Source of the DNA: Oceanospirillum beijerinckii DSM 7166
Lineage (GTDB): Bacteria > Pseudomonadota > Gammaproteobacteria > Pseudomonadales > Halomonadaceae
Length of the DNA stretch: 64,000 nucleotides
Direction of reading: 5' to 3'
Assembly (NCBI RefSeq): GCF_000422425.1
Contig: NZ_KE383829.1
Span: 164,685-228,684, forward strand
Shown here: one piece after another, positions 20,090 through 28,145 of the stretch
Numbering within the stretch: position 1 is the stretch's first letter
How the letters are laid out: every line of letters begins with the position of its first letter
Program-made: the position numbers and the translations under genes
The notes under the pieces: generated by a model
Databases searched by the model: none
What the model was told of the DNA's origin: nothing
The model's input: the letters and a program-made list of their open reading frames with translations, nothing else

Positions 20090-20706
20090 TTATGATACCA
20101 GAGTCAGGTATGTTTTATGGAGATCATCACAGGCGTGTTGCAGGGCTGATAGGTCCTGATCATTGACGATAATATCATCTGCTCGTGCCCTGCGTTCCTC
20201 CCGGCTCATTTGAGCAGCAATAATCGCTTTAACCTGATCTTCGTTATTATTGTCTCGGGCACAGGTACGACTCAACTGTAGCTCGACTGGTACATCAATC
20301 AACAGATTTCTTTGGGTCATATCGGATTGCCCACTTTCAAACAGTAGTGGAGAGACCAGCATCGCGTAGTGCTCAGTGGGCTGTTGTAGCTGCTGGATAA
20401 TCTCTTCCCGAATAGCAGGGTGAGTGACCGATTCCAGCCATTGGCGCTCTTCAGGTTGCTGAAACACTGTTTGACGTAGCCAGGGCCTGTTCAGGCTTTG
20501 GTCTTCATTGATGGCCTCTGAACCAAAGTGGTTAACGATCTGCTGCCAGACCGGTTTATGAGGTTCAACAATCTCTCTGGCGACAACATCAGCATCGACA
20601 ATGAGGACGCCCAGACTGGTGAAGTAATCAGATGCGGCAGTTTTACCTGAGCCGATACCACCGGTCAGTCCGATGATTAGTGATGCTTTTTTTTTGTTTG
20701 AGTCAT
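20090..20706 (-). CDS. coaE: Dephospho-CoA kinase CoaE, expressed only through a frameshift near its start
   Basis: CoaE phosphorylates dephospho-CoA, the last step of coenzyme A synthesis, and is normally essential. The P-loop GLTGGIGSGKT, VDADVVAREIV, HPAIREEI and SPLLFE are all present, and the main frame is intact to the stop. That frame has no ATG, GTG or TTG between its upstream stop (20759-20761) and the P-loop. The only good ATG (20706) is one frame off: it reads MTQTKKKHH and then TAA. Between them lie nine A residues on the coding strand (20687-20695), ending in A-AAA-AAG. A -1 ribosomal shift or one extra transcribed A joins MTQTKKK to ASLIIGLTGG, giving 205 residues, the normal CoaE length. 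Alternatives are a CTG or AUA start, or a sequencing error in the homopolymer. The ribosome site before 20706 is weak. Confidence 0.88.
20686..20695 (-). promoter_or_regulatory. A9-G slippery site at the start of coaE
   Basis: On the minus strand the sequence is nine A followed by G. In the frame of ATG 20706 it is read as ACA-AAA-AAA-AAG, so the heptamer A-AAA-AAG is in the correct phase for -1 slippage, as in E. coli dnaX. After slippage the next codon is GCA, which is the CoaE frame. A possible stem (20647-20668, 7 bp with one bulge) lies 17 nt downstream, farther than usual for a stimulatory structure. An A9 run can also promote polymerase slippage. Confidence 0.6.
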
Positions 20707-20738
20707 AGTCAAATATCAGTCTATCTACAACCAGGCCA

Positions 20739-21668
20739 TTAAATAAACAGTGACTGCATCAGTCTCTGTATCGTGTCGGGAAAATATAGCACTAACCAAC
20801 CGGCAATAGCTAAAGCGGGGCCAAAGGGGATAGCGCTGCCAGGAGGTGATTTTTTAGTCAGGCGGAGTAGCAGTGCCATAACCAATCCTGACAAAGCGCT
20901 GATTAGCATAATCGGAGGTAAAGCAATCCATCCGGCCCAAGCGCCTATAGCCGCTAATAACTTAAAGTCACCATAACCCATACCCTCTTTTCCAGTCAGT
21001 AGTTTAAATAGCCAGTACACACTCCATAGCACCAGATAACCGGCCACGGCTCCCCATAAATAAAGATCCAACTGACTCTTATTGGTTACGCTATGGAAAA
21101 GTAAGCCTGCCCAGAGCAGTGGTATTGTCAGTGTATCGGGCAGTAGTTGGGTATTCAGATCTATCGTTAGAAGAGCCAACAGGCAGAGACTGACAGAGAA
21201 ATAGACGATAGCCTCCAAGGTAAAGCCAAACTGGACAGTACTAACCAGCGCCAGTGAACCTGCTAAGAGTTCTATCAGGGGATAACGCAAAGAGATGGTT
21301 GTTTTACAGTGGCGGCAACGACCTTTCAGCAGAAGAAAACTGATCAAGGGTATATTGTCATAAGGAGCAATCTTATGCAGACAATGGGGGCAATGAGATC
21401 CGGGCCAGGCAACATTGTAGCTTTCAGGTAGCGCTTCAGGTTCGGTTTGCTGCACATGTTTTTGGTTGAGTTGAGGCTGTGCGGACGTATTTGCCTGCAA
21501 GCTGTTATCAGCGAAAAGCATGCTCTCGCTTTGCCAGGCAGAGAGCTCATCCTGCCACTGTCGTTGCAGTATAATGGGTAGCCGGTGAATGACTACATTT
21601 ATAAAACTGCCCAGCGACAGGCCGAAGAGAAAAATAAATGGGTAAAGCAGGTTGAGATTTTCGCGCAT
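20739..21668 (-). CDS. pilD: Type IV prepilin peptidase / N-methyltransferase PilD
   Basis: PilD cleaves the leader of prepilins and N-methylates the new Phe1 in the inner membrane. The 309-residue product has the N-terminal segment GLSLGSFINVVIHRLP and a cytoplasmic zinc loop with Cys93, Cys96, Cys118 and Cys121 (CPHC, CRHC). The two catalytic aspartates are Asp170 in TIDLNTQLLPD and Asp234 in the GYGD motif, and several membrane segments are present. The variable loop (about 38-85) is longer than in some homologues. It follows pilC after 82 bases and precedes coaE. Confidence 0.95.
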   Translation of the reverse strand: MRENLNLLYPFIFLFGLSLGSFINVVIHRLPIILQRQWQDELSAWQSESMLFADNSLQANTSAQPQLNQKHVQQTEPEALPESYNVAWPGSHCPHCLHKIAPYDNIPLISFLLLKGRCRHCKTTISLRYPLIELLAGSLALVSTVQFGFTLEAIVYFSVSLCLLALLTIDLNTQLLPDTLTIPLLWAGLLFHSVTNKSQLDLYLWGAVAGYLVLWSVYWLFKLLTGKEGMGYGDFKLLAAIGAWAGWIALPPIMLISALSGLVMALLLRLTKKSPPGSAIPFGPALAIAGWLVLYFPDTIQRLMQSLFI

Positions 21669-21750
21669 GAAGGTCTCTTATCTTGTCCCGATCTGATTGT
21701 TCAATAGGCATGGGGACAGTGTTAATTGGTTGAGTACACTGGGTTTTCAA

Positions 21751-22983
21751 TTAAAAAAGACTACCCATTTTGAACATTGGCAGATACATGGCGAGTACCA
21801 TACCACTGACGAGTACACCTAAGAAACTGATTACCATAGGCTCTAACAAGGTGGTCATATTCTCCACCGCATCATCGACTTCCTGTTCATACAAATCGGC
21901 AACCTTATCCAGCATGCAGTCAAGTGAGCCAGACTCTTCACCAATCAAAACCATCTGAGTGACCACTGCTGGAAAACGATGGCTGGCTTTGAGAGCAAAG
22001 TTCAGCTGTTGGCCTGTGGCTATGCTGTCCCGGGCCTGAAAGATCACTTTTCGGTAAACCCGATTATCGGCAGCGCCTGCCGAAGATGTCATGGATTCAA
22101 CCAGAGGGACACCGGCAGAAAAGGTGGTTGATAGAGTGCGGCTAAAACGGGCGATAGTGGATTTTTTTAGAATATTACCAATGATGGGGAGTTTAAGGCT
22201 CAGGGCATCAAGCTTATAGGCAAAATCTTCAGATTTTTTATAACTGCTGACCAGTATAAGAGAAACTGACATCAGTGCGATTATAATAGACCACCAATAG
22301 TGTTCGACAAAAACTGAAGTATTGATAACGACTTGAGTTATCCAGGGGAGTTCTGCATTAAAGCCTTTGAACAGGGACTCAAACTGAGGCACTACCTTAA
22401 GTAGCAGGATCAGGGTAACGATTATACCAACAGTTAAAACCGCTATTGGATAATACAATGCCTTTTTAACCTTGGCCTGTAAACGCTCAGTTTTTTCTTG
22501 ATATAGTGCAACTCGATCCAGCATGGTTTCTAATGCTCCGGCCTGTTCTCCGGCTTCAATCAGGTTGCAAAACAGTTTGTCGAAATGCTTACCTTGTTTG
22601 CGCAGTCCAGAGCTGAGCATATTGCCATCGGCCACTTCGTTGCGAATTGTGACAACGATTCTTTGCATTGCAGGATTTTCCAAACCTTCTGCGACAATGT
22701 TCAGGGATTGAATCAGAGGGATGCCTGCACGAATCATAGTCGATAATTGGCGGGTAAATAGCATAATATCTTTGCTGGTGGCTTGTTTCTCACCAAGACC
22801 AAATAAGGGACGGGATTTTCGGCGTACTTTGTGAGGGGTAATGCCTTGGTGGCGTAGTTGAGCTTTGGCCAGATTCAGGCTGAGAGCACTTAGTTCACCG
22901 CTTTGTTTATTGCCTTTGTTATCGACACCTTGCCATTGAAAGGATTGAAGCTGCTGCCTATTAAGGTTCTGTTTTGTCGCCAT
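21751..22983 (-). CDS. pilC: Type IV pilus inner-membrane platform protein PilC
   Basis: PilC couples the assembly ATPase to pilin insertion. Two T2SSF domains are visible, each with a cytoplasmic helical bundle and hydrophobic segments: FTRQLSTMIRAGIPLIQSL near residue 75 and RFSRTLSTTFSAGVPLVES near residue 280. The ATG at 22983 is chosen because AAGGAG stands 8 bases upstream, giving 410 residues; an ATG at 23001 is weaker. It begins 20 bases after pilB, so the two are probably cotranscribed. Confidence 0.95.
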   Translation of the reverse strand: MATKQNLNRQQLQSFQWQGVDNKGNKQSGELSALSLNLAKAQLRHQGITPHKVRRKSRPLFGLGEKQATSKDIMLFTRQLSTMIRAGIPLIQSLNIVAEGLENPAMQRIVVTIRNEVADGNMLSSGLRKQGKHFDKLFCNLIEAGEQAGALETMLDRVALYQEKTERLQAKVKKALYYPIAVLTVGIIVTLILLLKVVPQFESLFKGFNAELPWITQVVINTSVFVEHYWWSIIIALMSVSLILVSSYKKSEDFAYKLDALSLKLPIIGNILKKSTIARFSRTLSTTFSAGVPLVESMTSSAGAADNRVYRKVIFQARDSIATGQQLNFALKASHRFPAVVTQMVLIGEESGSLDCMLDKVADLYEQEVDDAVENMTTLLEPMVISFLGVLVSGMVLAMYLPMFKMGSLF

Positions 22984-23003
22984 ATTTTCTGCTCCTTGCA
23001 TTT

Positions 23004-24698
23004 TTAGTCCTGAGTTACTCGGTTGATTTCCGTTAAGCTGGTGATCCCATTTAGCGCCTTGATTAAGCCTGAATAGCGTAGGCTGATAGAGCCTTCTTTA
23101 CGTGCTTGTTCTGCCAGCTCAATGGAGTTGGCGTGATTGATGATCAACCGTGATATTTCAGTGCTAATTGGCATCACTTCGTAGATCCCGACCCGTCCTT
23201 TATAACCTTGATGGCACGCTTCGCACCCGACGGCATCAAATAACGTGGCTTGTTTGATCTCCTGCTCTGATAGGCCTTCAGAGAGCAGCATTTCGATGGG
23301 GATCTCTATTGATACTTTGCAGATTGGACATAGCTTTCTGGCCAGTCGTTGCGCAATAATCAGATTGACTGAGGTCGCAATGTTATAGGCGGGTATACCC
23401 ATATTGCTCAAGCGGGTCAGCGTTTCAGCAGCACTATTCGTATGCAGAGTGGATAATACCAAGTGACCGGTTTGGGCTGCTTTAATGGCAATCTCGGCAG
23501 TTTCCAGGTCACGAATCTCGCCGACCATCACCACATCTGGATCCTGACGTAAAAAGGCCCTGAGTGCAGTGGCAAAATCCAGCCCTACTTTGGTATTTAC
23601 ATTAACCTGATTGATACCCTCAAGGTTGATCTCTACCGGGTCTTCTGCAGATGAGATATTGCGTTCTGGGGTATTTAGAATATTTAAACCGGTATAGAGC
23701 GTGACCGTTTTGCCACTCCCCGTAGGGCCCGTTACCAGTATCATTCCCTGAGGTTGAAGCAGCGTTTTTTGGTAGTGACTCTGTTGTGCTTCGATAAAAC
23801 CGAGTTCATCAATGTTGATCCGGGAGGCACTGGAGTCTAATACCCTAAGTACTACTTTTTCTCCCCAGATTGTCGGTAGGGTATTGACCCGGAAATCAAT
23901 GGTACGGCTTTTAGATACTTTCAGCTTTATACTACCATCCTGCGGTATGCGGCGTTCTGAGATGTCCAAATGAGCCATTACTTTGATACGGCTGGTAATA
24001 CGGTGCCTAAGATTAAATGGTGGGATAAGTGCTTCATGTAGTAAGCCATCGGTGCGATAGCGAATCCGAAATTTACGTTCATAGGGCTCAAGGTGAATAT
24101 CGGATGAGCCAAGCTTTATAGCGTCCAGTAGAATCTTATTCACAAATTTAACGATAGGTGCGTCGTTGGTATTTGAGGTGCTTTCGGCTACTAATGTTGT
24201 GTTGTTATCTTCTTCACTGGTTTTCAGGCTATTGAGCTCATCTTCTTCCAGCTTGGCTAAAGCTTCTTCATCGCCTTCCAGATAAGCGTCAATCATCACT
24301 TTCAGTTGATCATAGGCCACTAGGATCGCTTCTATATTTAAATTTGTTTGGAACTGAATTTCATCAACGGCAGCTAGATTGGTTGGGTTCGCAATAGCCA
24401 GAAATAATTTGTTACCCCGGAGGTAAAGGGGGAGCACCATATGGTGTCGAATTGAGCTATCTTTGACGAGGTTTCTCGGGAGATGTTTGCGGTCAAATGC
24501 CGTTAGGTCAATAAATGGCATACCAAACTCTCTGGCTGCAGCCAGTGCCAGAGCGTTATTAGATACTTTGTTACGGCTTGCTGCATATTGTAAAAATGAT
24601 TGCCTATGTTGGCTGGCTTCTTCCTGCAATGTTAATGCGGTTTGTGTATCCAGCACTTTTTCCTGTGTTAGCCGTCGTGCAATGCCCTCTAAATTCAC
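23004..24698 (-). CDS. pilB: Type IV pilus assembly ATPase PilB
   Basis: PilB is the hexameric cytoplasmic ATPase that powers pilus extension. The N-terminal MshEN-type region includes FGMPFIDLTAFDRKHLPR. Then come the Walker A GPTGSGKT near residue 323, the Asp box and Walker B region DPDVVMVGEIRDLETAE, the His box STLHTNSAAETLTRL, and a tetracysteine zinc site (CPIC near 453, CEAC near 493). Length 564 is typical. It heads the minus-strand pilBCD group, divergent from pilA. Confidence 0.96.
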   Translation of the reverse strand: MNLEGIARRLTQEKVLDTQTALTLQEEASQHRQSFLQYAASRNKVSNNALALAAAREFGMPFIDLTAFDRKHLPRNLVKDSSIRHHMVLPLYLRGNKLFLAIANPTNLAAVDEIQFQTNLNIEAILVAYDQLKVMIDAYLEGDEEALAKLEEDELNSLKTSEEDNNTTLVAESTSNTNDAPIVKFVNKILLDAIKLGSSDIHLEPYERKFRIRYRTDGLLHEALIPPFNLRHRITSRIKVMAHLDISERRIPQDGSIKLKVSKSRTIDFRVNTLPTIWGEKVVLRVLDSSASRINIDELGFIEAQQSHYQKTLLQPQGMILVTGPTGSGKTVTLYTGLNILNTPERNISSAEDPVEINLEGINQVNVNTKVGLDFATALRAFLRQDPDVVMVGEIRDLETAEIAIKAAQTGHLVLSTLHTNSAAETLTRLSNMGIPAYNIATSVNLIIAQRLARKLCPICKVSIEIPIEMLLSEGLSEQEIKQATLFDAVGCEACHQGYKGRVGIYEVMPISTEISRLIINHANSIELAEQARKEGSISLRYSGLIKALNGITSLTEINRVTQD

Positions 24699-25281
24699 GG
24701 ATCCATCCTTATCAGCAATAGCATTAATGTTTTGTAATTATTCAGGAGAGGCAGACTAATAAAATCAATATGTTACGTTTTCTCCGCAAGCTTTTCGGTT
24801 GCACCAATAATCCATGTGTTATAGAGGTAAATAAAACTTCCCAAAAGCTAACACACTGATAATAAAAGGCTTTTAATTTCCTGGGCAGTTAAATTGTTTT
24901 TAATAAGTACCCAAACATAAATATTCCGATATTTTCCGACCGAAGCGGCCGGAAAATACGGGCTTTATACGGGAAAAAGTACTGTGTACTTACTTAATTA
25001 AGCACACCAAAATAGATTTTTCTATCCTCTTTGGACCTTGGTCGGAGAGGATGAGTGTATGCGTGTCGAAAAATCTTTGTTCCGGTAATTGATACTATTC
25101 ATTATGGGACAGAGATCAGGTTTTAGTTATTTTTTGTAGCGTATTTCTTTAAATGGATTGTAAAAGAAATGTCCATGCCTAAACTCTTTGAGGAAGCAAT
25201 ATTCAATAAAAAATACGCTTATTCCTGAGAATAATCATGCTTTTCTGCTCGTTAAATGAATCAATTTCAAGGAGTATAGAA
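24699..25281. other. Long pilB-pilA divergent intergenic region with several dyads
   Basis: This 583-base AT-rich region holds no credible gene. It contains three inverted repeats: a 13-bp stem with one mismatch at 24930-24958 (TATTTTCCG...CGGAAAATA), a perfect 6-bp stem AAGTAC-TGT-GTACTT at 24977-24991, and the quasi-palindrome CCTCTTTGG...AGAGG at 25026-25050. They may be operators or transcript ends for the two divergent units. I looked for an RpoN site (TGGCAC-N5-TTGC), typical of pilA in Pseudomonas, and found none. Confidence 0.6.
24930..24958. repeat. 13-bp inverted repeat upstream of pilB
   Basis: The arms TATTTTCCGACCG and CGGCCGGAAAATA pair with one mismatch around an AAG loop. It lies 231 bases upstream of the pilB start and 323 bases upstream of pilA. 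Long symmetric arms with a short loop suggest either a protein-binding operator or a strong hairpin. There is no long T tract. Confidence 0.55.
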
Positions 25282-25701
25282 ATGAAAAAAATGAAGTCAA
25301 TTCTCACGCAGCATCAGAAAGGCTTTACTCTTGTCGAGCTTATGATTGTTGTCGCGATTGTTGGTATTCTTGCTGCTGTGGCGGTGCCCCAGTATCAGGA
25401 TTATACCCGTAAGGCTAAATTGGCTGAGCTGGATTCATTTGCGGCTAAATATAAAGCTGAGGTTGCGGTTTGCTATATGGCTGAAGGCAAGCTGGATGAT
25501 TGTGATAATGGCAGTAAGGGCGTATCAGCAACAGTAAAGGTGGGTCGTATTGCTTCAGTGACAGTGACCAATGGTATAATTGCAGTGAAGAGTGTTGATG
25601 GTTTGGCCAGTGATGGCAACAAGGCTGTGAAGAGAACATTTACACCTACAGTTGATATAGCCAAGGGAGTTACCTGGGATTCGGCAGATGTTGAGGAATA
25701 A
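25282..25701 (+). CDS. pilA: Type IV major pilin PilA (prepilin)
   Basis: This is a type IVa prepilin of 139 residues. ATG 25282 has AAGGAG 7 bases upstream; an upstream ATG at 25237 in the same frame would give an unnatural leader. The leader [14 protein letters not shown] ends at the PilD cleavage site before [20 protein letters not shown], with the conserved Glu5. The globular part has two Cys ([13 protein letters not shown]), probably a disulfide in the alpha-beta loop. The C-terminus [11 protein letters not shown] lacks the usual C-terminal disulfide. It is divergent from pilBCD. It could be a minor pilin, but position favours PilA. Confidence 0.93.
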   Translation: MKKMKSILTQHQKGFTLVELMIVVAIVGILAAVAVPQYQDYTRKAKLAELDSFAAKYKAEVAVCYMAEGKLDDCDNGSKGVSATVKVGRIASVTVTNGIIAVKSVDGLASDGNKAVKRTFTPTVDIAKGVTWDSADVEE

Positions 25702-25724
25702 TCTAGAGTGTTAAGGGGTTAGAA

Positions 25725-26213
25725 ATGCAGCAATATTTAGCGAAACTATCACGTTATCATTGTTGGGCAACAGAAAAATTGTTTGATTCTGTTGCCTTGC
25801 TCTCGGAAGAACAGTATCGATCGAATGAAGGGCTATTCTTTGGTAGTGTGCACGGTACATTAAATCATTTGTTGCTGGTCGACCAGTTATGGTTATCCCG
25901 TATCAATGGAGAGCCTTACCCTGTTAGTGACCTCAGCCATGAAATTGAAACCGATGCTAAGATGCTTGAGGCAGCACTGCTCAATCAATGTGATCTTTGG
26001 TTCAGAACCTGTGCTGCAATGACTGAACGGCGATTGGCACAAGATATAAAGTTTCGTAATTTGGCAGGTGAAGAAGGCAGGATTAATGCTGCAGATCTTT
26101 TAATCCATGTGTTTAATCACGGTACCCATCATAGAGGCCAGATTTCTGCCGTTCTGGCTGAGCTCGGTGTGTCTGTACCTGAAATGGATTATTACTACTT
26201 TGTAAAAAAATAA
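25725..26213 (+). CDS. DinB-fold putative metal-dependent protein
   Basis: The 162-residue product is a four-helix DinB/YfiT-like protein. The metal-binding triad is visible: His48 in TLNHLLLVDQLW and the pair His132/His136 in HVFNHGTHHRGQIS. Members of this superfamily include thiol-dependent transferases and maleylpyruvate isomerases, but most are uncharacterised, and DinB itself is named only for DNA-damage induction in Bacillus. It begins 23 bases after pilA and may be cotranscribed with it, although no functional link to pili is known. Substrate unknown. Confidence 0.85.
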   Translation: MQQYLAKLSRYHCWATEKLFDSVALLSEEQYRSNEGLFFGSVHGTLNHLLLVDQLWLSRINGEPYPVSDLSHEIETDAKMLEAALLNQCDLWFRTCAAMTERRLAQDIKFRNLAGEEGRINAADLLIHVFNHGTHHRGQISAVLAELGVSVPEMDYYYFVKK

Positions 26214-26278
26214 TATTGTTGCTTGTAGATGAGAGTATGTTTTTATTTTTTAGTTGTTTTGTGTTGTTCGCTGAATAA

Positions 26279-26304
26279 AAAGCAAGGCTGTCGCGCCTTG
26301 CTTT
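26279..26304 (+). terminator. Terminator after the DinB-fold gene
   Basis: Perfect 10-bp arms AAAGCAAGGC and GCCTTGCTTT enclose a 6-nt loop, followed by CTTATG. It lies between converging genes and the A-rich 5' flank suggests it also works in reverse. Confidence 0.8.
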
Positions 26305-26366
26305 CTTATGCTGTATTAATAAGAGTGAGTAAATACTCTACTTTTATTGGTGAGCAATGGGACTTA

Positions 26367-26642
26367 TTAGTATAAGGCCTGCTCTTCATCCATCACTTCT
26401 TTTAATACTTCCAGAAATAAGCGGTCTGCATCAGAAAAGTCTTCTGGGTCATCTGGAATTTTCACACTGGTTAAACTGCTGATTTCCTGAGCCATTGCCA
26501 CGGCGGCATCCTGAGTGCCGTAGTGTTTACGGGCGACCTCTAAAGCAGCAGGAACAATCTGCGGATCTTGCAGCAGCTTTTTGATGAAGTGGCGCAGTTC
26601 ATTGATAATTCGCGTTTGGTTCATCTCGTTAGCGGTGCTCAT
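26367..26642 (-). CDS. Conserved-looking small acidic hypothetical protein
   Basis: A 91-residue acidic, helical protein starting MSTANEMNQTRIINELRHF and ending KEVMDEEQALY. I do not recognise a family. It is a convincing gene because a strong ribosome site (AAGGAGG) lies directly before the ATG and codon use resembles its neighbours. It has no membrane segment, signal peptide or cysteine. It stands alone between a terminator and a 282-base region without clear features. Function unknown. Confidence 0.75.
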   Translation of the reverse strand: MSTANEMNQTRIINELRHFIKKLLQDPQIVPAALEVARKHYGTQDAAVAMAQEISSLTSVKIPDDPEDFSDADRLFLEVLKEVMDEEQALY

Positions 26643-26924
26643 GGCGCCTCCTTATAGAAACTTACTCATTGTTGTAGTTTTTCTATCAGATCCTCGGCGG
26701 CTGCAATTGATCGTTGCAACTTTTCTGCTCGCTTATGGCGACCTGTGCCGGGAGATATGTGTTATGTCAAAATTATATAAGCTAAATGGCTGATGAAATA
26801 GAACTTTTTTCAGCTCTGACGCTTTTTTACATCTTCTTAAAAACCATGTTTTTTTTGTGGATTGGCTTTTCTGTCCTATTGCTATAGGACTCATACTGGT
26901 TTGATACTTCTTTGTATTTTGACC

Positions 26925-28061
26925 TTATGGATCAGTGTGATAGCGCTTCCATAGCCTAAGCTCTCCTAACCATGTGTATTGAGTAAGCGGCTGGACTAAG
27001 TCTGTCTGGTTAATGTCTTCCGGTAGCGTCGAGTTCAGGTAAAGATCGATATCGACTTTGTGGTTGAGATAGTGCAATACCAGCTGTGAGGGGTCTGGAA
27101 CAAAGCCCAGAGGTTGCCAGGCTTGCTGTAAATTCAGCAGTAACTCCTGTCGTAACGGCAGCGCAGGGTGATCATGATAACTGCGGCGCGAGTCGTCTTC
27201 CGCATCAATATGAAAGGTAATATCGTAGCTCAGATCATGTTGGTGCAGTAGGGTGATCACCTTCATACCGATCTGATGCCCTTCAGACACGCTGATAGTG
27301 GGATTTACCTGCAGGTGGATATCCAGAAAGACCAGGGCTCCAATCTTGCGGCTGCGCAGGCTATGTACGCCTTTGACCTCTTTAATCTGGCTGGCTAGTT
27401 CAATGATACTTCGGGTTTCCTCTTCAGGCAGTGCGGTATCCAGCAGATCTTTCAGGCTATCACTCATCAGTTTCCAACCGATATGGGCTATCATCAAGCC
27501 CACGATGAAGGCTGCGATCTGATCAAGCCATTGAATGCCCAGCATACTGCCACCAATACCGATAAATACCACAATAGAAGACAAGGCATCACTGCGGCTA
27601 TGCCAGGCGTTAGCCTTCAGAAGGTCCGATTTCATCTTATTCGCGATATGAAGGGTATACCGGAAAATCCACTCCTTACTCACAATAGATATGGCTGCGA
27701 CGACCAGAGCTGGCCAAGTCGGAATCTGTAAATTTTCGGCGTTAAGCAGTCTCAACAAACTGTCGTAAGCGATTGCTCCGGCAACGGCGATCAGAATACT
27801 GCTGAGTATCAGTGTGCCCAGAGTCTCAAAGCGGGCATGTCCGTATGGGTGCTCTTTATCGGGAGCCTGGCGGCCATAATGAGTGGCTATGATCACCAAA
27901 GCATCGGTTAGCAGATCAGATAGGGAATGAATACCGTCAGCGATCAGTGCGTGGGACTGGCTAAACCAGCCCACGATAATTTTGGCAACCCCCAGCAGAG
28001 TATCCAGTGCGGCACCGATGAGAGTAACTTTATGGGCTTCACGGGTATGCTGATGTGGCAT
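26925..28061 (-). CDS. Cation diffusion facilitator (CDF) metal exporter
   Basis: This inner-membrane metal/proton antiporter has six predicted membrane segments. The binding residues are His45-x3-Asp49 (ADGIHSLSD) and His154-x3-Asp158 (AWHSRSD), the HxxxD pattern often found in zinc-transporting members, plus HPYGHARFETLG after segment 2. A cytoplasmic dimerisation domain follows from about residue 205. The 378-residue length exceeds E. coli FieF by about 80 residues: an extra C-terminal region of unknown role (about 290-378) begins near the DDSRRSYHDHPAL segment. The metal cannot be fixed from sequence. Confidence 0.88.
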   Translation of the reverse strand: MPHQHTREAHKVTLIGAALDTLLGVAKIIVGWFSQSHALIADGIHSLSDLLTDALVIIATHYGRQAPDKEHPYGHARFETLGTLILSSILIAVAGAIAYDSLLRLLNAENLQIPTWPALVVAAISIVSKEWIFRYTLHIANKMKSDLLKANAWHSRSDALSSIVVFIGIGGSMLGIQWLDQIAAFIVGLMIAHIGWKLMSDSLKDLLDTALPEEETRSIIELASQIKEVKGVHSLRSRKIGALVFLDIHLQVNPTISVSEGHQIGMKVITLLHQHDLSYDITFHIDAEDDSRRSYHDHPALPLRQELLLNLQQAWQPLGFVPDPSQLVLHYLNHKVDIDLYLNSTLPEDINQTDLVQPLTQYTWLGELRLWKRYHTDP

Positions 28062-28145
28062 GGTGCCCTCGCAAACAGGTTGTATTGAATGGCTATTGGG
28101 CGATCCTTTTCTTTACAAAGTGATCGCCTGAGCTGTGGTTACTGA

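Noticed and set aside
20647-20668. Stem-loop downstream of the coaE slippery site as a stimulator
   Set aside because: The 7-bp stem with a bulge is 17 nt from the heptamer, too far for a standard -1 stimulator, and it falls on the conserved P-loop coding sequence; kept only as a remark.
25000-25281. RpoN (sigma-54) promoter before pilA
   Set aside because: No TGGCAC-N5-TTGC match could be found.
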